Shown here: in pieces, positions 45,774 through 55,310 of the stretch
How positions within the stretch are numbered: position 1 is the stretch's first letter
Layout of the letters: each line of letters starts with the position of its first letter
NCBI GenBank assembly: GCA_023389195.1
Contig: JAEWET010000008.1
Coordinates: 34,363 to 98,362, forward strand
Direction of reading: 5' to 3'
DNA from: Aliihoeflea sp023389195
Lineage (GTDB): Bacteria; Pseudomonadota; Alphaproteobacteria; Rhizobiales; Rhizobiaceae
DNA length: 64,000 bases
Program-made: the position numbers and the translations under genes
The notes under the pieces: model-generated
The model's database searches: none
What the model saw: only the letters and a program-made list of their open reading frames with translations
Told to the model about the DNA's origin: nothing

Positions 45774-46622
45774 ATGATCCGCACGGAGCGCATCACCACC
45801 ATGGAAGCAAACGGCGCGGCGCCCGCCGCCGCCGCCTCGCTCTATGCCGGCGAGGTGATGCACGCGCGCATGAAACCCTTCGCGCACCGCTTCACCTACC
45901 GCGTCTTCTCGCTGCTCCTCGATCTCGACCGCCTGCCCGAGGCTGGCCGCCAGTCGGCGCTCTTCTCGGTCGACCGCCCCGGCATCGTCTCCTTCCACCA
46001 GAAGGACTACGCCGATCGCGAAGGCGAGACGCTGCGCCAGAAAGCCGACCGGCTTCTCGCCGATGCGGGCCTGCCCGCGCCCGCAAGCCGCATCCTGCTC
46101 CTCGCCTATCCGCGCATCCTCGGCTACGTCTTCAATCCCATCTCGGTCTACTTCGCCTATGGCGCGGACGACGAACTCGTCGCGCTGATCTACGCCGTCC
46201 GCAACACCTTCGGCGAAAGCCACACCTATGTCGCGCTGGTCGAGGAGGGCGACCTGACGCAAGCCGGCATTCGCCAGGAGCGCACCAAGATCTTCCATGT
46301 CTCGCCCTTCATCGACATGGGCGCGCGTTACCATTTCCGCGTCCTGCCGCCAGGCGAGGTGGTGCGCCTACGCATCCATGAGACCGAGGACGGCGCACCG
46401 CTCTTGTCGGCCACCTTCGCCGGGACCCACCGCGAACTGACGACGCGCGGCCTCGCGCGCACCCTCTTGCGCACGCCGCTGATGACATGGAAAGTGATCG
46501 CGGGGATACATTACGAAGCGCTGAAGCTCTGGCTCAAGGGCGCGCGCTTCCACACGAGCCCGCCACCGCCGAAGCCGGTCAGCTTCCGCGACGAGGCACC
46601 GGCTCTGCCGGCCGGAAAATGA
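45774..46622 (+). CDS. DUF1365 domain protein
   Basis: A 282-residue member of DUF1365, with typical segments LYAGEVMHARMKPFAHRFTYRV-like start (Tyr24 on), LLAYPRILGYVFNPISVYF near residue 105, and FHVSPFIDMGARYHFR near 177. Biochemical role unknown; genes of this family almost always neighbour an amine-oxidase-like flavoprotein and a cyclopropane synthase, as here. The stop overlaps the next start (ATGA). An internal ATG at 45801 is an alternative start. Confidence 0.88.
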   Translation: MIRTERITTMEANGAAPAAAASLYAGEVMHARMKPFAHRFTYRVFSLLLDLDRLPEAGRQSALFSVDRPGIVSFHQKDYADREGETLRQKADRLLADAGLPAPASRILLLAYPRILGYVFNPISVYFAYGADDELVALIYAVRNTFGESHTYVALVEEGDLTQAGIRQERTKIFHVSPFIDMGARYHFRVLPPGEVVRLRIHETEDGAPLLSATFAGTHRELTTRGLARTLLRTPLMTWKVIAGIHYEALKLWLKGARFHTSPPPPKPVSFRDEAPALPAGK

Positions 46623-47902
46623 CGGCCGACGACATGAGGTTGGAGGGAATGGAAGAAACCGCGACATTGCAGCCGAAGGCCGATCCTATGGTCCTGACCG
46701 AGGCGAATTTCGTTCAGGCAACGCGCGGCCTGCCGACCCGCGCCCGCATGGCGCTGAAGGTCGGCATGTCGATGCCGCACGGCGCGCTCACCGTCGAGCT
46801 TCCCGACGGCCGCGCGCTCAAGGTCGGCGGCAACGGTCCCGGCCCCGATGCCCATGTCCGCCTCAACAACTGGAACCTCGTCGGCCGCGCCTTTTCCGGC
46901 GCCACGATCGGCGTTGCCGAATCCTATGTCGACGGCGACTGGGAAAGCGCCGACGTCACCGCCTTCCTCGAACTCTTCGTCATCAACGAAGAAGCCGGAG
47001 AAAAGGTCGCCGGCGGGGCGAACTTCATGCTGACGCTGTTCCAGCGCCTGCGCCACTGGTTTCACCAGAACTCCAAGTCCGGCTCGAAGCGCAACATCTC
47101 TGCCCATTACGACCTCGGCAACGCCTTCTACCGGGAATGGCTCGACCCCTCGATGACCTATTCCTCGGCGCTCTACGCCTCCGGCGCCAACGACCTCGAA
47201 GGCGCGCAGGCGGAAAAATACCGTGCCCTTGCCCGCGACACCGGCATCGGGCCGAACGACCACGTGCTGGAGATCGGCTGCGGCTGGGGCGGCTTTGCCG
47301 AGTTCGCCGCCCGCGAGATCGGCTGCAAGGTCACGGGCCTGACGATCAGCCGCGAACAGCACGACTTCGCCACCGCGCGCATCGCCAAAGCCGGCCTCTC
47401 CGACCGCGTCGAGATCAGGTTCCAGGACTACCGCGACGAGACCGGCCGCTATGACCGCATCGCTTCGATCGAAATGTTCGAAGCCGTCGGCGAGAAATAC
47501 TGGCCGGTCTTCTTCTCCAAGATGCGCGATTGCCTCAAGCCCGGCGGCGCCGCCGGCCTGCAGATCATCACCATCAAGGACGAAATCTTCCCGACCTATC
47601 GCGCGCGGCCCGATTTCATCCAGCGCTACGTCTTTCCCGGCGGCATGCTCCCCTCGCCGCAGATCCTGCGCTCCCTCGGCGCCGATCACGGCCTGAAACT
47701 CGCCGCCGAGCGCGTCTTCCCGCAGGACTACGCCCGCACCCTCGCCGAATGGCGCGACCGCTTCCACGCTTCCTGGCACAAAATCGTCCCGCTCGGCTTC
47801 GACGATCGCTTCAAGCGGCTCTGGGAGTTCTACCTCCACTATTGCGAAGCCGGCTTCCGCGCCGAATATATCGACGTCCGCCAGGTCATCTACCAGAAGT
47901 AA
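46619..47902 (+). CDS. cfa: Cyclopropane-fatty-acyl-phospholipid synthase family methyltransferase
   Basis: A 427-residue SAM-dependent enzyme acting on double bonds of membrane phospholipids. SAM motif VLEIGCGWGGFAEFAA near residue 214; ISAHYDLGNAFYREWLDPSMTYSS-type entry near 160 (split here as AHYDLGNAFY and MTYSSALY); VEIRFQDYRD and IEMFEAVGEKYW follow. The start at 46619 overlaps the DUF1365 stop. In Rhodobacter a paralogue in this context (UfaM-like) methylates vaccenate on the way to furan fatty acids; cyclopropanation and C-methylation cannot be told apart by sequence here. Confidence 0.92.
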   Translation: MTADDMRLEGMEETATLQPKADPMVLTEANFVQATRGLPTRARMALKVGMSMPHGALTVELPDGRALKVGGNGPGPDAHVRLNNWNLVGRAFSGATIGVAESYVDGDWESADVTAFLELFVINEEAGEKVAGGANFMLTLFQRLRHWFHQNSKSGSKRNISAHYDLGNAFYREWLDPSMTYSSALYASGANDLEGAQAEKYRALARDTGIGPNDHVLEIGCGWGGFAEFAAREIGCKVTGLTISREQHDFATARIAKAGLSDRVEIRFQDYRDETGRYDRIASIEMFEAVGEKYWPVFFSKMRDCLKPGGAAGLQIITIKDEIFPTYRARPDFIQRYVFPGGMLPSPQILRSLGADHGLKLAAERVFPQDYARTLAEWRDRFHASWHKIVPLGFDDRFKRLWEFYLHYCEAGFRAEYIDVRQVIYQK

Positions 47903-47943
47903 CGGGCCAGAAGACCCCGAGCCACCCGACGCACGCCCATCGC

Positions 47944-48088
47944 AGGGTGCGTTGAGATTCGGGCTTGAGCGTGCCGAAAATGGCAGCTTTCGAGAACCGG
48001 AGCGGAATGTACATTTGGGTACATGAGCACCGGAAGCGCAGAAATCTGCCATTTGTAGGCCGCTCAGGCCCGAATATAGGCGCGCCCT
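47944..48088. repeat. 145-base imperfect palindrome between convergent genes
   Basis: Between cfa (+) and the nucleotidase gene (-). Matching arms include ATTCGGGCTTGAGCG (47957 on) with an inverted copy ending near 48075 (14 of 15 bases), AAATGGCAG (47979 on) with CTGCCATTT (48046 on), and a central ATGTAC...GTACAT. The whole block folds back on itself and ends exactly on the nucleotidase stop codon. It could act as a bidirectional terminator or be a dispersed intergenic repeat; only one copy is in this window. Confidence 0.75.
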
Positions 48089-50063
48089 AGAGCGTGATGC
48101 GATACCGCGCGAACCCGTTCTCGCCCTCACCTGCCTCCTCGATCGTCACGCCCTCGACCTCCGCCATGAACTCGCGTGCCTTCGGCCCGGTGTCGAACAC
48201 GACAGTCGTGCCCTCCAGCGGCGCGAACGACCAGTTGGCGTCGGCGGCCGGGTTGATCGTGCCTTCCTCGACGATGTAGCGAACGATCACATCGCGGTTC
48301 GTGTCCGGTGCCTCGTAGACAACCTTGTCGGCCGCGATGTCGGGGAAGTTGCCGCCGCCCCCGGCGCGGTAATTGTTGGTCGCAACGACGAAGCGCGCTT
48401 CCGGGTCGATCGGCTGCCCGTCGAAGGAAAGGTCGACGATGCGGCTCGCATCCGCATTCACTGCCTCCCCGTCCTTGTTGTATTTCGCCGGCTGCGACAG
48501 GTCGATCTTGTAGGTCACCCCGTCGATCACGTCGAAATTGTAGGACGGGAAGTCCGGGTTGATCAGCGGCGCGTCGCTCGCCCCGGCCTCGACCTGGTTG
48601 AACATGCCGGCCGACATTTCCAGCCATTCCTTCACCTGCGCGCCGGTGATCACCACCGCCTGCACCGTGTTGGGGTAGAGATAGAGGTCCGCCACGTTGC
48701 GGATCGCCACGTCGCCGGCCGGAACGTCGGTATAGTACTCCGGCCCGCCGCGCCCGCCCGCCTTGAACGGCGCTGCCGCCGAAAGCACCGGCAGGTCGGC
48801 ATATTCCGTCGAGGACAGCATGTCGGTGATGTACCAGATCTGCGCCTGGCTCACGATCTGTACGGACGGATCGTCGGCGACGAGCGCAAAATAGGAATGG
48901 AGCGGCGCCGAGGTCTGGCCGACCGGCGTGCGCACATATTCGATCGTGGCGTCGTGGTCTTCCTGAACCGCGGCCTCGACGTCCGCCTTGCTCTCGACCA
49001 GCGGCTTCACCTCGCGCTCCACGCGCTCGAAGATCGGCCGCGCCTCGGACGTCGACGCGACCACCTTCCACGCCTCCCCGTGGCGCTCCAGCATCAGGTC
49101 GATGAGGCCGAGATGCGAGCCCCAGAACCCGCCCATCACGCCCGGCTTGCCGCCGATGAGCCCGGCCGAATTGTCGAGCCCCTCAGTCTCCTCGAAATCC
49201 GAGCCGGGGAACACCAGATGCGCATGCCCCGTCACGATCGCGTCGATGCCTTCCACGCCCGCGATCAGGATCGAGGCGTTTTCGAGATTCTCGGCATATT
49301 CCGTCGGCCCCATGCCCGAATGCGAAAGCGCGATCACGATGTCGGCGCCCTCCTCGCGGATTTTCGGCACCCAGGCCTCCGCCGCCTTCACCATGTCGCG
49401 CGCCTCGACATTGCCGACGAGATGGCGCGAATCCCAGGTCATGATCTGCGGCGGCACGAAGCCGATCAGCCCGACCTTGATCGGATGCTCCTCGCCCGCG
49501 CCGTCGACCACCGTCTTTTCCAGAATGATGTAGGGCTCGACCAGAAGGTCGTCGTCGAGCGGGCTGTCGGCCAGCGTTCCCTTGGCGACATTGGCGCAAA
49601 CGAACGGGAAATCGGCCCCGTCCAGCACCTTCTGCATATATTCGAGCCCGTAATTGAACTCGTGATTGCCCAGCGTCGAGCAGTCGTAGCCGAGCACGTT
49701 CATCGCCTTGATGATCGGATGCACATCGCCGTCGTTCATGCCGCGCTCATAGGCGTAGTAGTCGCCCATCGGATTGCCCTGCAGGAAATCGCCATTGTCG
49801 ACCAGCATCGAGTTCGTCGCCTCGGCGCGAATCTCGTCGATGATCGTCGCGGTCCGCGCAACGCCCATCGTGTCGTTCGGCCGGTCACCGTAATAGTCGT
49901 ACGGGAACACGTGCACGTGGAGATCGGTCGTCTCCATGATGCGCAGATGCGCCTGGTTGGCTTGCGCCCGCGCCGAGAAGGGATGAAGCGCGATCAGCGC
50001 ACCGGCGGCAGCCGACCCTGCAAGAAAAGCGCGGCGCGACAGCGGGTGAAGCGTGGCGGACAT
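48087..50063 (-). CDS. cpdB: Bifunctional 2',3'-cyclic-nucleotide phosphodiesterase / 3'-nucleotidase
   Basis: A 658-residue periplasmic enzyme that dephosphorylates 2',3'-cyclic and 3'-nucleotides for scavenging. A Tat-like signal (SRRAFLAGSAAAGALIAL) is followed by the metallophosphatase domain: TTDLHVHVFPYDYYGD near residue 45, DNGDFLQGNPMGDY near 90, TLGNHEFNYG near 130, and VTGHAHLVFPG near 265. The C-terminal nucleotidase domain contains VATNNYRAGGGGNFP. Length is that of CpdB. It ends in the palindromic repeat. Confidence 0.92.
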   Translation of the reverse strand: MSATLHPLSRRAFLAGSAAAGALIALHPFSARAQANQAHLRIMETTDLHVHVFPYDYYGDRPNDTMGVARTATIIDEIRAEATNSMLVDNGDFLQGNPMGDYYAYERGMNDGDVHPIIKAMNVLGYDCSTLGNHEFNYGLEYMQKVLDGADFPFVCANVAKGTLADSPLDDDLLVEPYIILEKTVVDGAGEEHPIKVGLIGFVPPQIMTWDSRHLVGNVEARDMVKAAEAWVPKIREEGADIVIALSHSGMGPTEYAENLENASILIAGVEGIDAIVTGHAHLVFPGSDFEETEGLDNSAGLIGGKPGVMGGFWGSHLGLIDLMLERHGEAWKVVASTSEARPIFERVEREVKPLVESKADVEAAVQEDHDATIEYVRTPVGQTSAPLHSYFALVADDPSVQIVSQAQIWYITDMLSSTEYADLPVLSAAAPFKAGGRGGPEYYTDVPAGDVAIRNVADLYLYPNTVQAVVITGAQVKEWLEMSAGMFNQVEAGASDAPLINPDFPSYNFDVIDGVTYKIDLSQPAKYNKDGEAVNADASRIVDLSFDGQPIDPEARFVVATNNYRAGGGGNFPDIAADKVVYEAPDTNRDVIVRYIVEEGTINPAADANWSFAPLEGTTVVFDTGPKAREFMAEVEGVTIEEAGEGENGFARYRITL

Positions 50064-50184
50064 GGGGTTCTCCGTCTGAAGATTTTCGTTGGTCGAATGA
50101 CGACGCCGCGATTTGAGCGCCGGAAGGACCGCCAGTCCAGCAATTTTTGGTGACGCGAGGATGACGCGGCAGGCCGACGCTGCG

Positions 50185-50661
50185 TCACGCCAGTTCCGGA
50201 TCGATGCCCATCGTCGTCCGGTCGATCACCTCGCGCAGCGCGAAGGACGAGTTGATCTTGGTCACGTGCGGCATCGCCGTCAGCCAGTCACGGTGTATGC
50301 GCTCGTAATCAGCGAGGTCCTTGGCCGCGATGCGCAGAATGTAGTCGTATTCGCCCGACATCAGATGGCACGACAGAACGTTCGGGCACCGCTTCACCGC
50401 GCTCTCGAAATCGGCCAGCGTCTTTTCGAACTGGCCGGACAGCGAGATGTGGACGATCGCCGTCATCTTGTGCCCGAGCGCGGCGTTGGAAAGCCGCGCA
50501 TGATAGCCACGCACGACGCCGTTCTTTTCCAGGATGTCGAGCCGGCGCGAGCAGGCCGATTGCGACAAGCCCACCTTCTCGGCAAGCGCCGCGTTCGAAA
50601 TCCGCCCCTCCGCCTGAAGCGTCTCCAGAATGGCGACATCCGTCTTGTCGAGCTGCATCAT
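50185..50661 (-). CDS. Lrp/AsnC-family transcriptional regulator
   Basis: A 158-residue regulator with N-terminal winged helix (LDKTDVAILETLQAEGRISN, KVGLSQSACSRRLDILEKNG) and a C-terminal ligand-binding RAM domain. It is divergent from alanine dehydrogenase with a 138-base shared gap, the arrangement known for AldR/AlaR controlling ald in response to alanine. Confidence 0.92.
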   Translation of the reverse strand: MMQLDKTDVAILETLQAEGRISNAALAEKVGLSQSACSRRLDILEKNGVVRGYHARLSNAALGHKMTAIVHISLSGQFEKTLADFESAVKRCPNVLSCHLMSGEYDYILRIAAKDLADYERIHRDWLTAMPHVTKINSSFALREVIDRTTMGIDPELA

Positions 50662-50799
50662 TCGCAGGATTCACCTATTTTCGTGCGCAAGACGCAACGA
50701 TACCCCGTTTCGCCATGATTCCGCAATCGTCGCCGCAAGCCCGTTCGACGCTTCCGGCCTTAGACTCGCGCGCAATTCAGGGACAGAGGAGAACACCCA

Positions 50800-51915
50800 A
50801 TGCGCGTCGGTTGCCCGAAGGAAATCAAGAACCACGAATATCGCGTCGGGCTAACTCCCGGGTCGGTCCGCGAATACATCGCGCATGGCCATGACGTGAT
50901 CGTGGAAACCGGCGCGGGCGCCGGCATCGGCGCCGACGACAACGCCTACCGCGCCGCCGGCGCGACCATCGCGAAGACCGCCGCCGAAGTCTTCACCAAG
51001 TCCGACATGATCGTGAAGGTGAAGGAGCCGCAGCCATCCGAATGGGTGCAGCTTCGCGAAGGTCAGATCCTCTACACCTATCTCCACCTTGCGCCCGATC
51101 CGGAACAGACAAAGGGTCTCGTCGAGTCCGGCGTCACCGCCGTCGCTTACGAAACGGTGACCGACGACCGCGGCGGCCTGCCCCTCCTCGCCCCGATGTC
51201 GGAAGTCGCCGGCCGCTTGTCGATCCAGGCCGGCGCGACGGCGCTGCAGAAGGCCAATGGCGGCCGCGGCGTTCTTCTGGGCGGTGTCCCGGGCGTGCTG
51301 CCGGGCAAGGTCGCGGTCATTGGCGGCGGCGTCGTCGGCCTTCATGCGGCCAAGATGGCCGCCGGTCTCGGCGCGGACGTCACGATCCTCGACCGCTCGC
51401 TACCGCGCCTGCGCCAGCTCGACGACATTTTCGGCGGCCGCGTCCACACCCGTTTCTCCACCGTCGAGGCGCTCGAGGAAGAGTGCTTCTCGGCCGACAT
51501 CGTCGTCGGCGCGGTGCTGATTCCCGGCGCCGCCGCGCCGAAGCTCGTCACCCGCGAAATGCTTTCGGGCATGAAGAAGGGCGCGGTTCTCGTCGACGTC
51601 GCGATCGACCAGGGCGGCTGCTTCGAGACCTCGCACGCCACGACCCATGCCGATCCGACCTACGAGGTGGACGGCATCATCCACTATTGCGTCGCCAACA
51701 TGCCCGGCGCCGTGCCGGTCACCTCGGCCCACGCGCTCAACAATGCCACGCTGCACTACGGCCTGCAGCTTGCCGATCGCGGCCTCAAGGCCATTCTCGA
51801 CGACAAGCACCTGCGCAACGGCCTCAACGTCCACAAGGGCCGCATCACCAACGCACCGGTGGCCGAGGCCCTCGGCTACGAGATGGTCGACGTCCAGAAG
51901 GCGCTCGCTGCCTGA
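50800..51915 (+). CDS. ald: Alanine dehydrogenase
   Basis: A 371-residue NAD enzyme interconverting alanine and pyruvate plus ammonia. The start MRVGCPKEIKNHEYRVGLTP holds the substrate Arg and Lys region; KVKEPQPSEW near residue 74 has the catalytic lysine; HLAPDPEQT the catalytic-site His; VIGGGVVGLHAAKMAAGLGA near 174 is the NAD motif; DVAIDQGGCFETS near 267 and NMPGAVPVTSAHALNN near 298 complete the family pattern. AGAGGAG precedes the ATG. Likely induced through the divergent Lrp-type gene. Confidence 0.96.
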   Translation: MRVGCPKEIKNHEYRVGLTPGSVREYIAHGHDVIVETGAGAGIGADDNAYRAAGATIAKTAAEVFTKSDMIVKVKEPQPSEWVQLREGQILYTYLHLAPDPEQTKGLVESGVTAVAYETVTDDRGGLPLLAPMSEVAGRLSIQAGATALQKANGGRGVLLGGVPGVLPGKVAVIGGGVVGLHAAKMAAGLGADVTILDRSLPRLRQLDDIFGGRVHTRFSTVEALEEECFSADIVVGAVLIPGAAAPKLVTREMLSGMKKGAVLVDVAIDQGGCFETSHATTHADPTYEVDGIIHYCVANMPGAVPVTSAHALNNATLHYGLQLADRGLKAILDDKHLRNGLNVHKGRITNAPVAEALGYEMVDVQKALAA

Positions 51916-52000
51916 TCCGCTTCGCTGCGGACCCTCCTCCCCCGCAGCGATGCATCGGACCGAAACCTGGTATCCAGCATTCGGCCATCCGATGTCCTCG

Positions 52001-52030
52001 AAGCCCGCCGATCGCAAGATCGGCGGGCTT
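52001..52030. terminator. Bidirectional Rho-independent terminator
   Basis: A perfect 13-bp stem (52001-52013 with 52018-52030) with a GCAA loop, followed by TCGCATTTC, lies between the convergent ald and GNAT genes. It can serve both strands. Confidence 0.85.
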
Positions 52031-52037
52031 TCGCATT

Positions 52038-52559
52038 TCAATCCCAGGGCTCGACTTCTTCCTCGTCGAAGCCGACCGGCACAAACCCCATGCGCTGGTA
52101 AAGCTGCAGTGCGCGCGGGCTGTCCAGCGTGTTGGTGTGGATCGTCACCCGGCGGGGATCGTGGTCCCACGCCGCGTGAATGCCTTCGGACAGGAAGAAC
52201 TTCGCCAGTCCCCGCCCCTGGAATTCCGGCATCAGACCAAAATAGAGAATCTCCGCCTCTTCGGGCTTGCGCGAAAGGTCGAGCTCGCAGAACCCCGCCG
52301 GGCATCCATCGACATAGAGCACCTCGATCTGCGTTGCCGACGAGCGGATGATCCCAAAAAGTTCGTCGTCCGGCGTTTCCCGGCGCAGCATCCAGTGATG
52401 CGGCTTGCCGACCTCGCGATAGAGATATCGATAAAAGGACACCGGCATTTCGCGGGCACGCATCAGCGCGACGCGCTGGCCGTGCGGCGTGGCTATGCGT
52501 GCCGCCGGCCGTTCGGTCATTTCGAGATGCGTGATCCGCGCTTTGAGCCGGCCCGCCAT
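52038..52559 (-). CDS. GNAT-family N-acetyltransferase
   Basis: A 173-residue acetyltransferase. The acetyl-CoA motif is LMPEFQGRGLAKFFL near residue 108, with ILYFG before it and LYQRMGFVPVGF near the end. The ATG at 52559 overlaps the sulfurtransferase stop (TGATG). Last gene of the cysK operon. Substrate unknown. Confidence 0.87.
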   Translation of the reverse strand: MAGRLKARITHLEMTERPAARIATPHGQRVALMRAREMPVSFYRYLYREVGKPHHWMLRRETPDDELFGIIRSSATQIEVLYVDGCPAGFCELDLSRKPEEAEILYFGLMPEFQGRGLAKFFLSEGIHAAWDHDPRRVTIHTNTLDSPRALQLYQRMGFVPVGFDEEEVEPWD

Positions 52560-53395
52560 CACCCAATCTCGACAGGGGTGTCCGATCGCCCGCCCCATTC
52601 GGTCCATGATCCGTCATAGAGCTTGTTGTCGGTATGCCCGACCGATTCCAGCGCCAGCGTGATGACCGCCGCCGTCACGCCCGAGCCGCAGCTCGTCACC
52701 ACCGGCTGGTCGAGATCGACGCCCCTGTCCTGAAGAAGAGCGCGCAACTCGTTGACCGGAAGAAGCTTTCCCTCGCGCGACAACCCCGTCGCCGGCACGT
52801 TCACCGCGCCCGGCATGTGGCCGCTGCGCACGCCCTGGCGCGGTTCCGGATCGGTCCCCGCGAACCGCCCCGCCGGCCGTGCGTCGGCAATTTGGCCGCT
52901 GCCGACCAGCGCGCGCATGTCGTCCAGCCGCGCCACGCGTGCCTCGTCGAAATCCGTCTCGAAGAAGCTCGGGGCGATCTTCGTCGGCTCGTCCGTCACC
53001 GATCGGCCCTCCGCCTTCCAGCGGTCGAAACCGCCATCCAGAACAAAGACTTGCCTTGCGCCCATGATTCGAAACATCCACCAGACGCGCGGCGCGGAAA
53101 ACATGCCCGGCCCGTCATAAACGACGATGGTGTCATCTGCAGAAATGCCCATCGAACCGGCGAACTGGCCGAAGACGCCCGGCGACGGCAAGGTGTGGGG
53201 CAATTCGCTGTCCGGTTCGACCACGAGGTCCTGGTCGAAGAACACCGCGCCGGGAATATGGCCCGCATCGTACTCTATTCTTGCGTCGCGTTTTTGCGCC
53301 GGCAGATACCAGGAGGCATCGACGATCGCGACGCCAGGCGTCCCGATTTTGGCTTCAAGCCAGTCGAAATCGACGACAAACGGGCTGGTTTCCAT
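52559..53395 (-). CDS. sseA: 3-mercaptopyruvate sulfurtransferase
   Basis: A 278-residue protein of two rhodanese domains. The second carries the active loop CGSGVTA (near residue 240), the six-residue form typical of mercaptopyruvate sulfurtransferase rather than thiosulfate rhodanese. First-domain markers are VDASWYLP and GHIPGAVFFDQD; second-domain RSGHMPGAVNVP. It moves sulfur from 3-mercaptopyruvate to thiols or cyanide. GAGGTGAAA precedes the ATG; 15 bases follow the AlaX gene. Confidence 0.92.
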   Translation of the reverse strand: METSPFVVDFDWLEAKIGTPGVAIVDASWYLPAQKRDARIEYDAGHIPGAVFFDQDLVVEPDSELPHTLPSPGVFGQFAGSMGISADDTIVVYDGPGMFSAPRVWWMFRIMGARQVFVLDGGFDRWKAEGRSVTDEPTKIAPSFFETDFDEARVARLDDMRALVGSGQIADARPAGRFAGTDPEPRQGVRSGHMPGAVNVPATGLSREGKLLPVNELRALLQDRGVDLDQPVVTSCGSGVTAAVITLALESVGHTDNKLYDGSWTEWGGRSDTPVEIG

Positions 53396-53410
53396 CAGTT
53401 TTCACCTCGT

Positions 53411-54148
53411 TTACGCTGGCAATGGCCCGAAACGCAGCCGGAATCGGCGGTTTTCGCGGCCTTTTTTCTCGATTTTTCCGACATGGATCGCGCCGATCTC
53501 GCCCAATGAGCGCACATGCGTGCCGCCGCAAGGCTGGCTGTCGATACTGCCGTTTTCGCCGATCAGCACCAGCCGGATTCGCCCCGACCCCATCGGCGGA
53601 CGCACGTTCTTCGATTTTACCAGCGCCGGGTTCGCCGCCAGCTCCTCATCGCCGATCCAGCGGGTCGAAACGGGATGGTCGGCCGCGATCAGTTCCTGCA
53701 ATCTCGCCGTCACCTCTTCCTTGGTGAAGCCGGCATCGGGCAGGTCGAAATCGACGCGGCTGTCCTCTTCGGACACCGCCGCGCCGGTGATCGGATAGGG
53801 ACAGATGACGGTGAGCAGATGGCAGGCTGTGTGCATCCGCATCAGCTTTTCCCGCCGCGCCCAGTCGATCCGAAGCGTCACCGCCTCGCCCGCCTCCAAG
53901 GCTGGCTGGCCGAGCGCGGGCAGATGGATGATCTCGTCCTTCGTCTCGCCGGTGATCGTGCCGGCGATCTCGATCATCTCGCCATTGACGCGCACGATGC
54001 GGCCGGTATCGCCGGGCTGGCCGCCGGATGTGGCGTAGAAGATGGTGCGGTCGAGGAGAATGCCGCCGCGCTCATTGACCCTGACGACCTTCGCATCCGC
54101 TTCACGCAGATAGGAATCCTCGCGAAACAGCGCTTCCGTCATCGCCAT
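53411..54148 (-). CDS. Alanyl-tRNA editing protein, AlaX type
   Basis: A 245-residue free-standing editing domain related to the AlaRS C-terminal half. Zinc ligands are visible in MRMHTACHLL (His, His) and QPCGGTHV (Cys, His); ATSGGQPGDTG near residue 40 is the typical barrel segment. It deacylates mischarged Ser- or Gly-tRNA(Ala). The ATG at 54148 overlaps the cysK stop; the upstream frame is cysK shadow. The link to cysteine synthesis is by position only. Confidence 0.9.
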   Translation of the reverse strand: MAMTEALFREDSYLREADAKVVRVNERGGILLDRTIFYATSGGQPGDTGRIVRVNGEMIEIAGTITGETKDEIIHLPALGQPALEAGEAVTLRIDWARREKLMRMHTACHLLTVICPYPITGAAVSEEDSRVDFDLPDAGFTKEEVTARLQELIAADHPVSTRWIGDEELAANPALVKSKNVRPPMGSGRIRLVLIGENGSIDSQPCGGTHVRSLGEIGAIHVGKIEKKGRENRRFRLRFGPLPA

Positions 54149-55182
54149 CAGGCGACGTCCTCGAACGGCACGTCGATCTTGCTCTCGCTTTCCATCCAAC
54201 CCGGCACCGGCAGGTTCTTGCTGCGCAGGAAATCCGGGTTGAACATCTTCGACTGGTAGCGCGTGCCATAGTCGCAGAGGATCGTCACGATCGTGTGGCC
54301 CGGCCCCATTTCCTTGGCGAGGCGGATCGCGCCGGCGATGTTGATGCCCGACGAGCCGCCGAGGCACATGCCCTCCTCCTGCACCAGGTCGAAGACGATC
54401 GGCAGCGCCTCGTCGTCGGGCACCTGGAACGAGAAATCGGGCTGGAAGCCTTCGAGGTTGGCGGTGATGCGGCCCTGCCCGATGCCTTCGGTGATCGAAG
54501 AGCCTTCGGATTTCAGCTCGCCATTCGTGTAGTAGGAGTGGAGCGCCGCGCCGAGCGGATCGGCGAGCGCGATCTTGACGCCGTTGGACTTCATCCGCAG
54601 CCCCGCCGCGACGCCCGCCAACGTACCGCCCGTGCCGACGGCCGAGACGAACCCGTCGACCTTGCCCTCGGTCTGGTCCCAGATCTCGATGGCCGTCGTC
54701 TCGATATGGCCGTCGCGATTGGCGACATTGTCGAACTGGTTCGCCCAGATCGCGCCGTTCGGCTCGCTCTTCGCAAGCTGATCCGCCAGACGTCCCGAGA
54801 CCTTCACGTAGTTGTTCGGGTTCTTGTAGGGCACCGCCGGAACCTCGATCAGCTCCGCGCCGAGAACGCGCAGCGCGTCCTTCTTCTCCTGGCTCTGCGT
54901 GTCGGGAATGACGATGACCGTGCGGTAGCCGAGCGCCTTGGCGACGACGGTCAGCCCGATGCCGGTATTGCCGGCGGTTCCTTCGACGATGACGCCACCG
55001 GGCCGCAGCAAGCCCTTCTTCTCCGCGTCGCGGATGATGAAAAGCCCCGCGCGGTCCTTGACCGACTGACCCGGATTCATGAACTCGGCCTTGCCCAGAA
55101 TGGTGCAGCCGGTTTCCTCCGACGCGCGCTTGAGCTTGATCAGCGGCGTGTTGCCGATGACGTCGATGACTGAACGGTCCAT
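54148..55182 (-). CDS. cysK: Cysteine synthase A (O-acetylserine sulfhydrylase)
   Basis: A 344-residue PLP enzyme forming cysteine from O-acetylserine and sulfide. The PLP lysine is in NPGQSVKDRAGL near residue 43; VEGTAGNTGIG near 66 binds the substrate carboxylate; VGTGGTLAGVAAG near 183 binds PLP phosphate; GGSSGINIAGA near 277 binds the PLP ring. Somewhat longer than E. coli CysK. AAGGATCAATC precedes the ATG. First gene of cysK-alaX-sseA-GNAT. Confidence 0.92.
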   Translation of the reverse strand: MDRSVIDVIGNTPLIKLKRASEETGCTILGKAEFMNPGQSVKDRAGLFIIRDAEKKGLLRPGGVIVEGTAGNTGIGLTVVAKALGYRTVIVIPDTQSQEKKDALRVLGAELIEVPAVPYKNPNNYVKVSGRLADQLAKSEPNGAIWANQFDNVANRDGHIETTAIEIWDQTEGKVDGFVSAVGTGGTLAGVAAGLRMKSNGVKIALADPLGAALHSYYTNGELKSEGSSITEGIGQGRITANLEGFQPDFSFQVPDDEALPIVFDLVQEEGMCLGGSSGINIAGAIRLAKEMGPGHTIVTILCDYGTRYQSKMFNPDFLRSKNLPVPGWMESESKIDVPFEDVA

Positions 55183-55310
55183 GATTGATCCTTAGAATTG
55201 CTGCCCGCGAAACTAGAAACCCTGCGGAAAGCTTTCAAGGACGGAATTTCGCGCTCGCCGCCATCCGTCGAAAAACTGTTCGCGCCTGCCGCAATGTCGA
55301 CCCGAAACAG

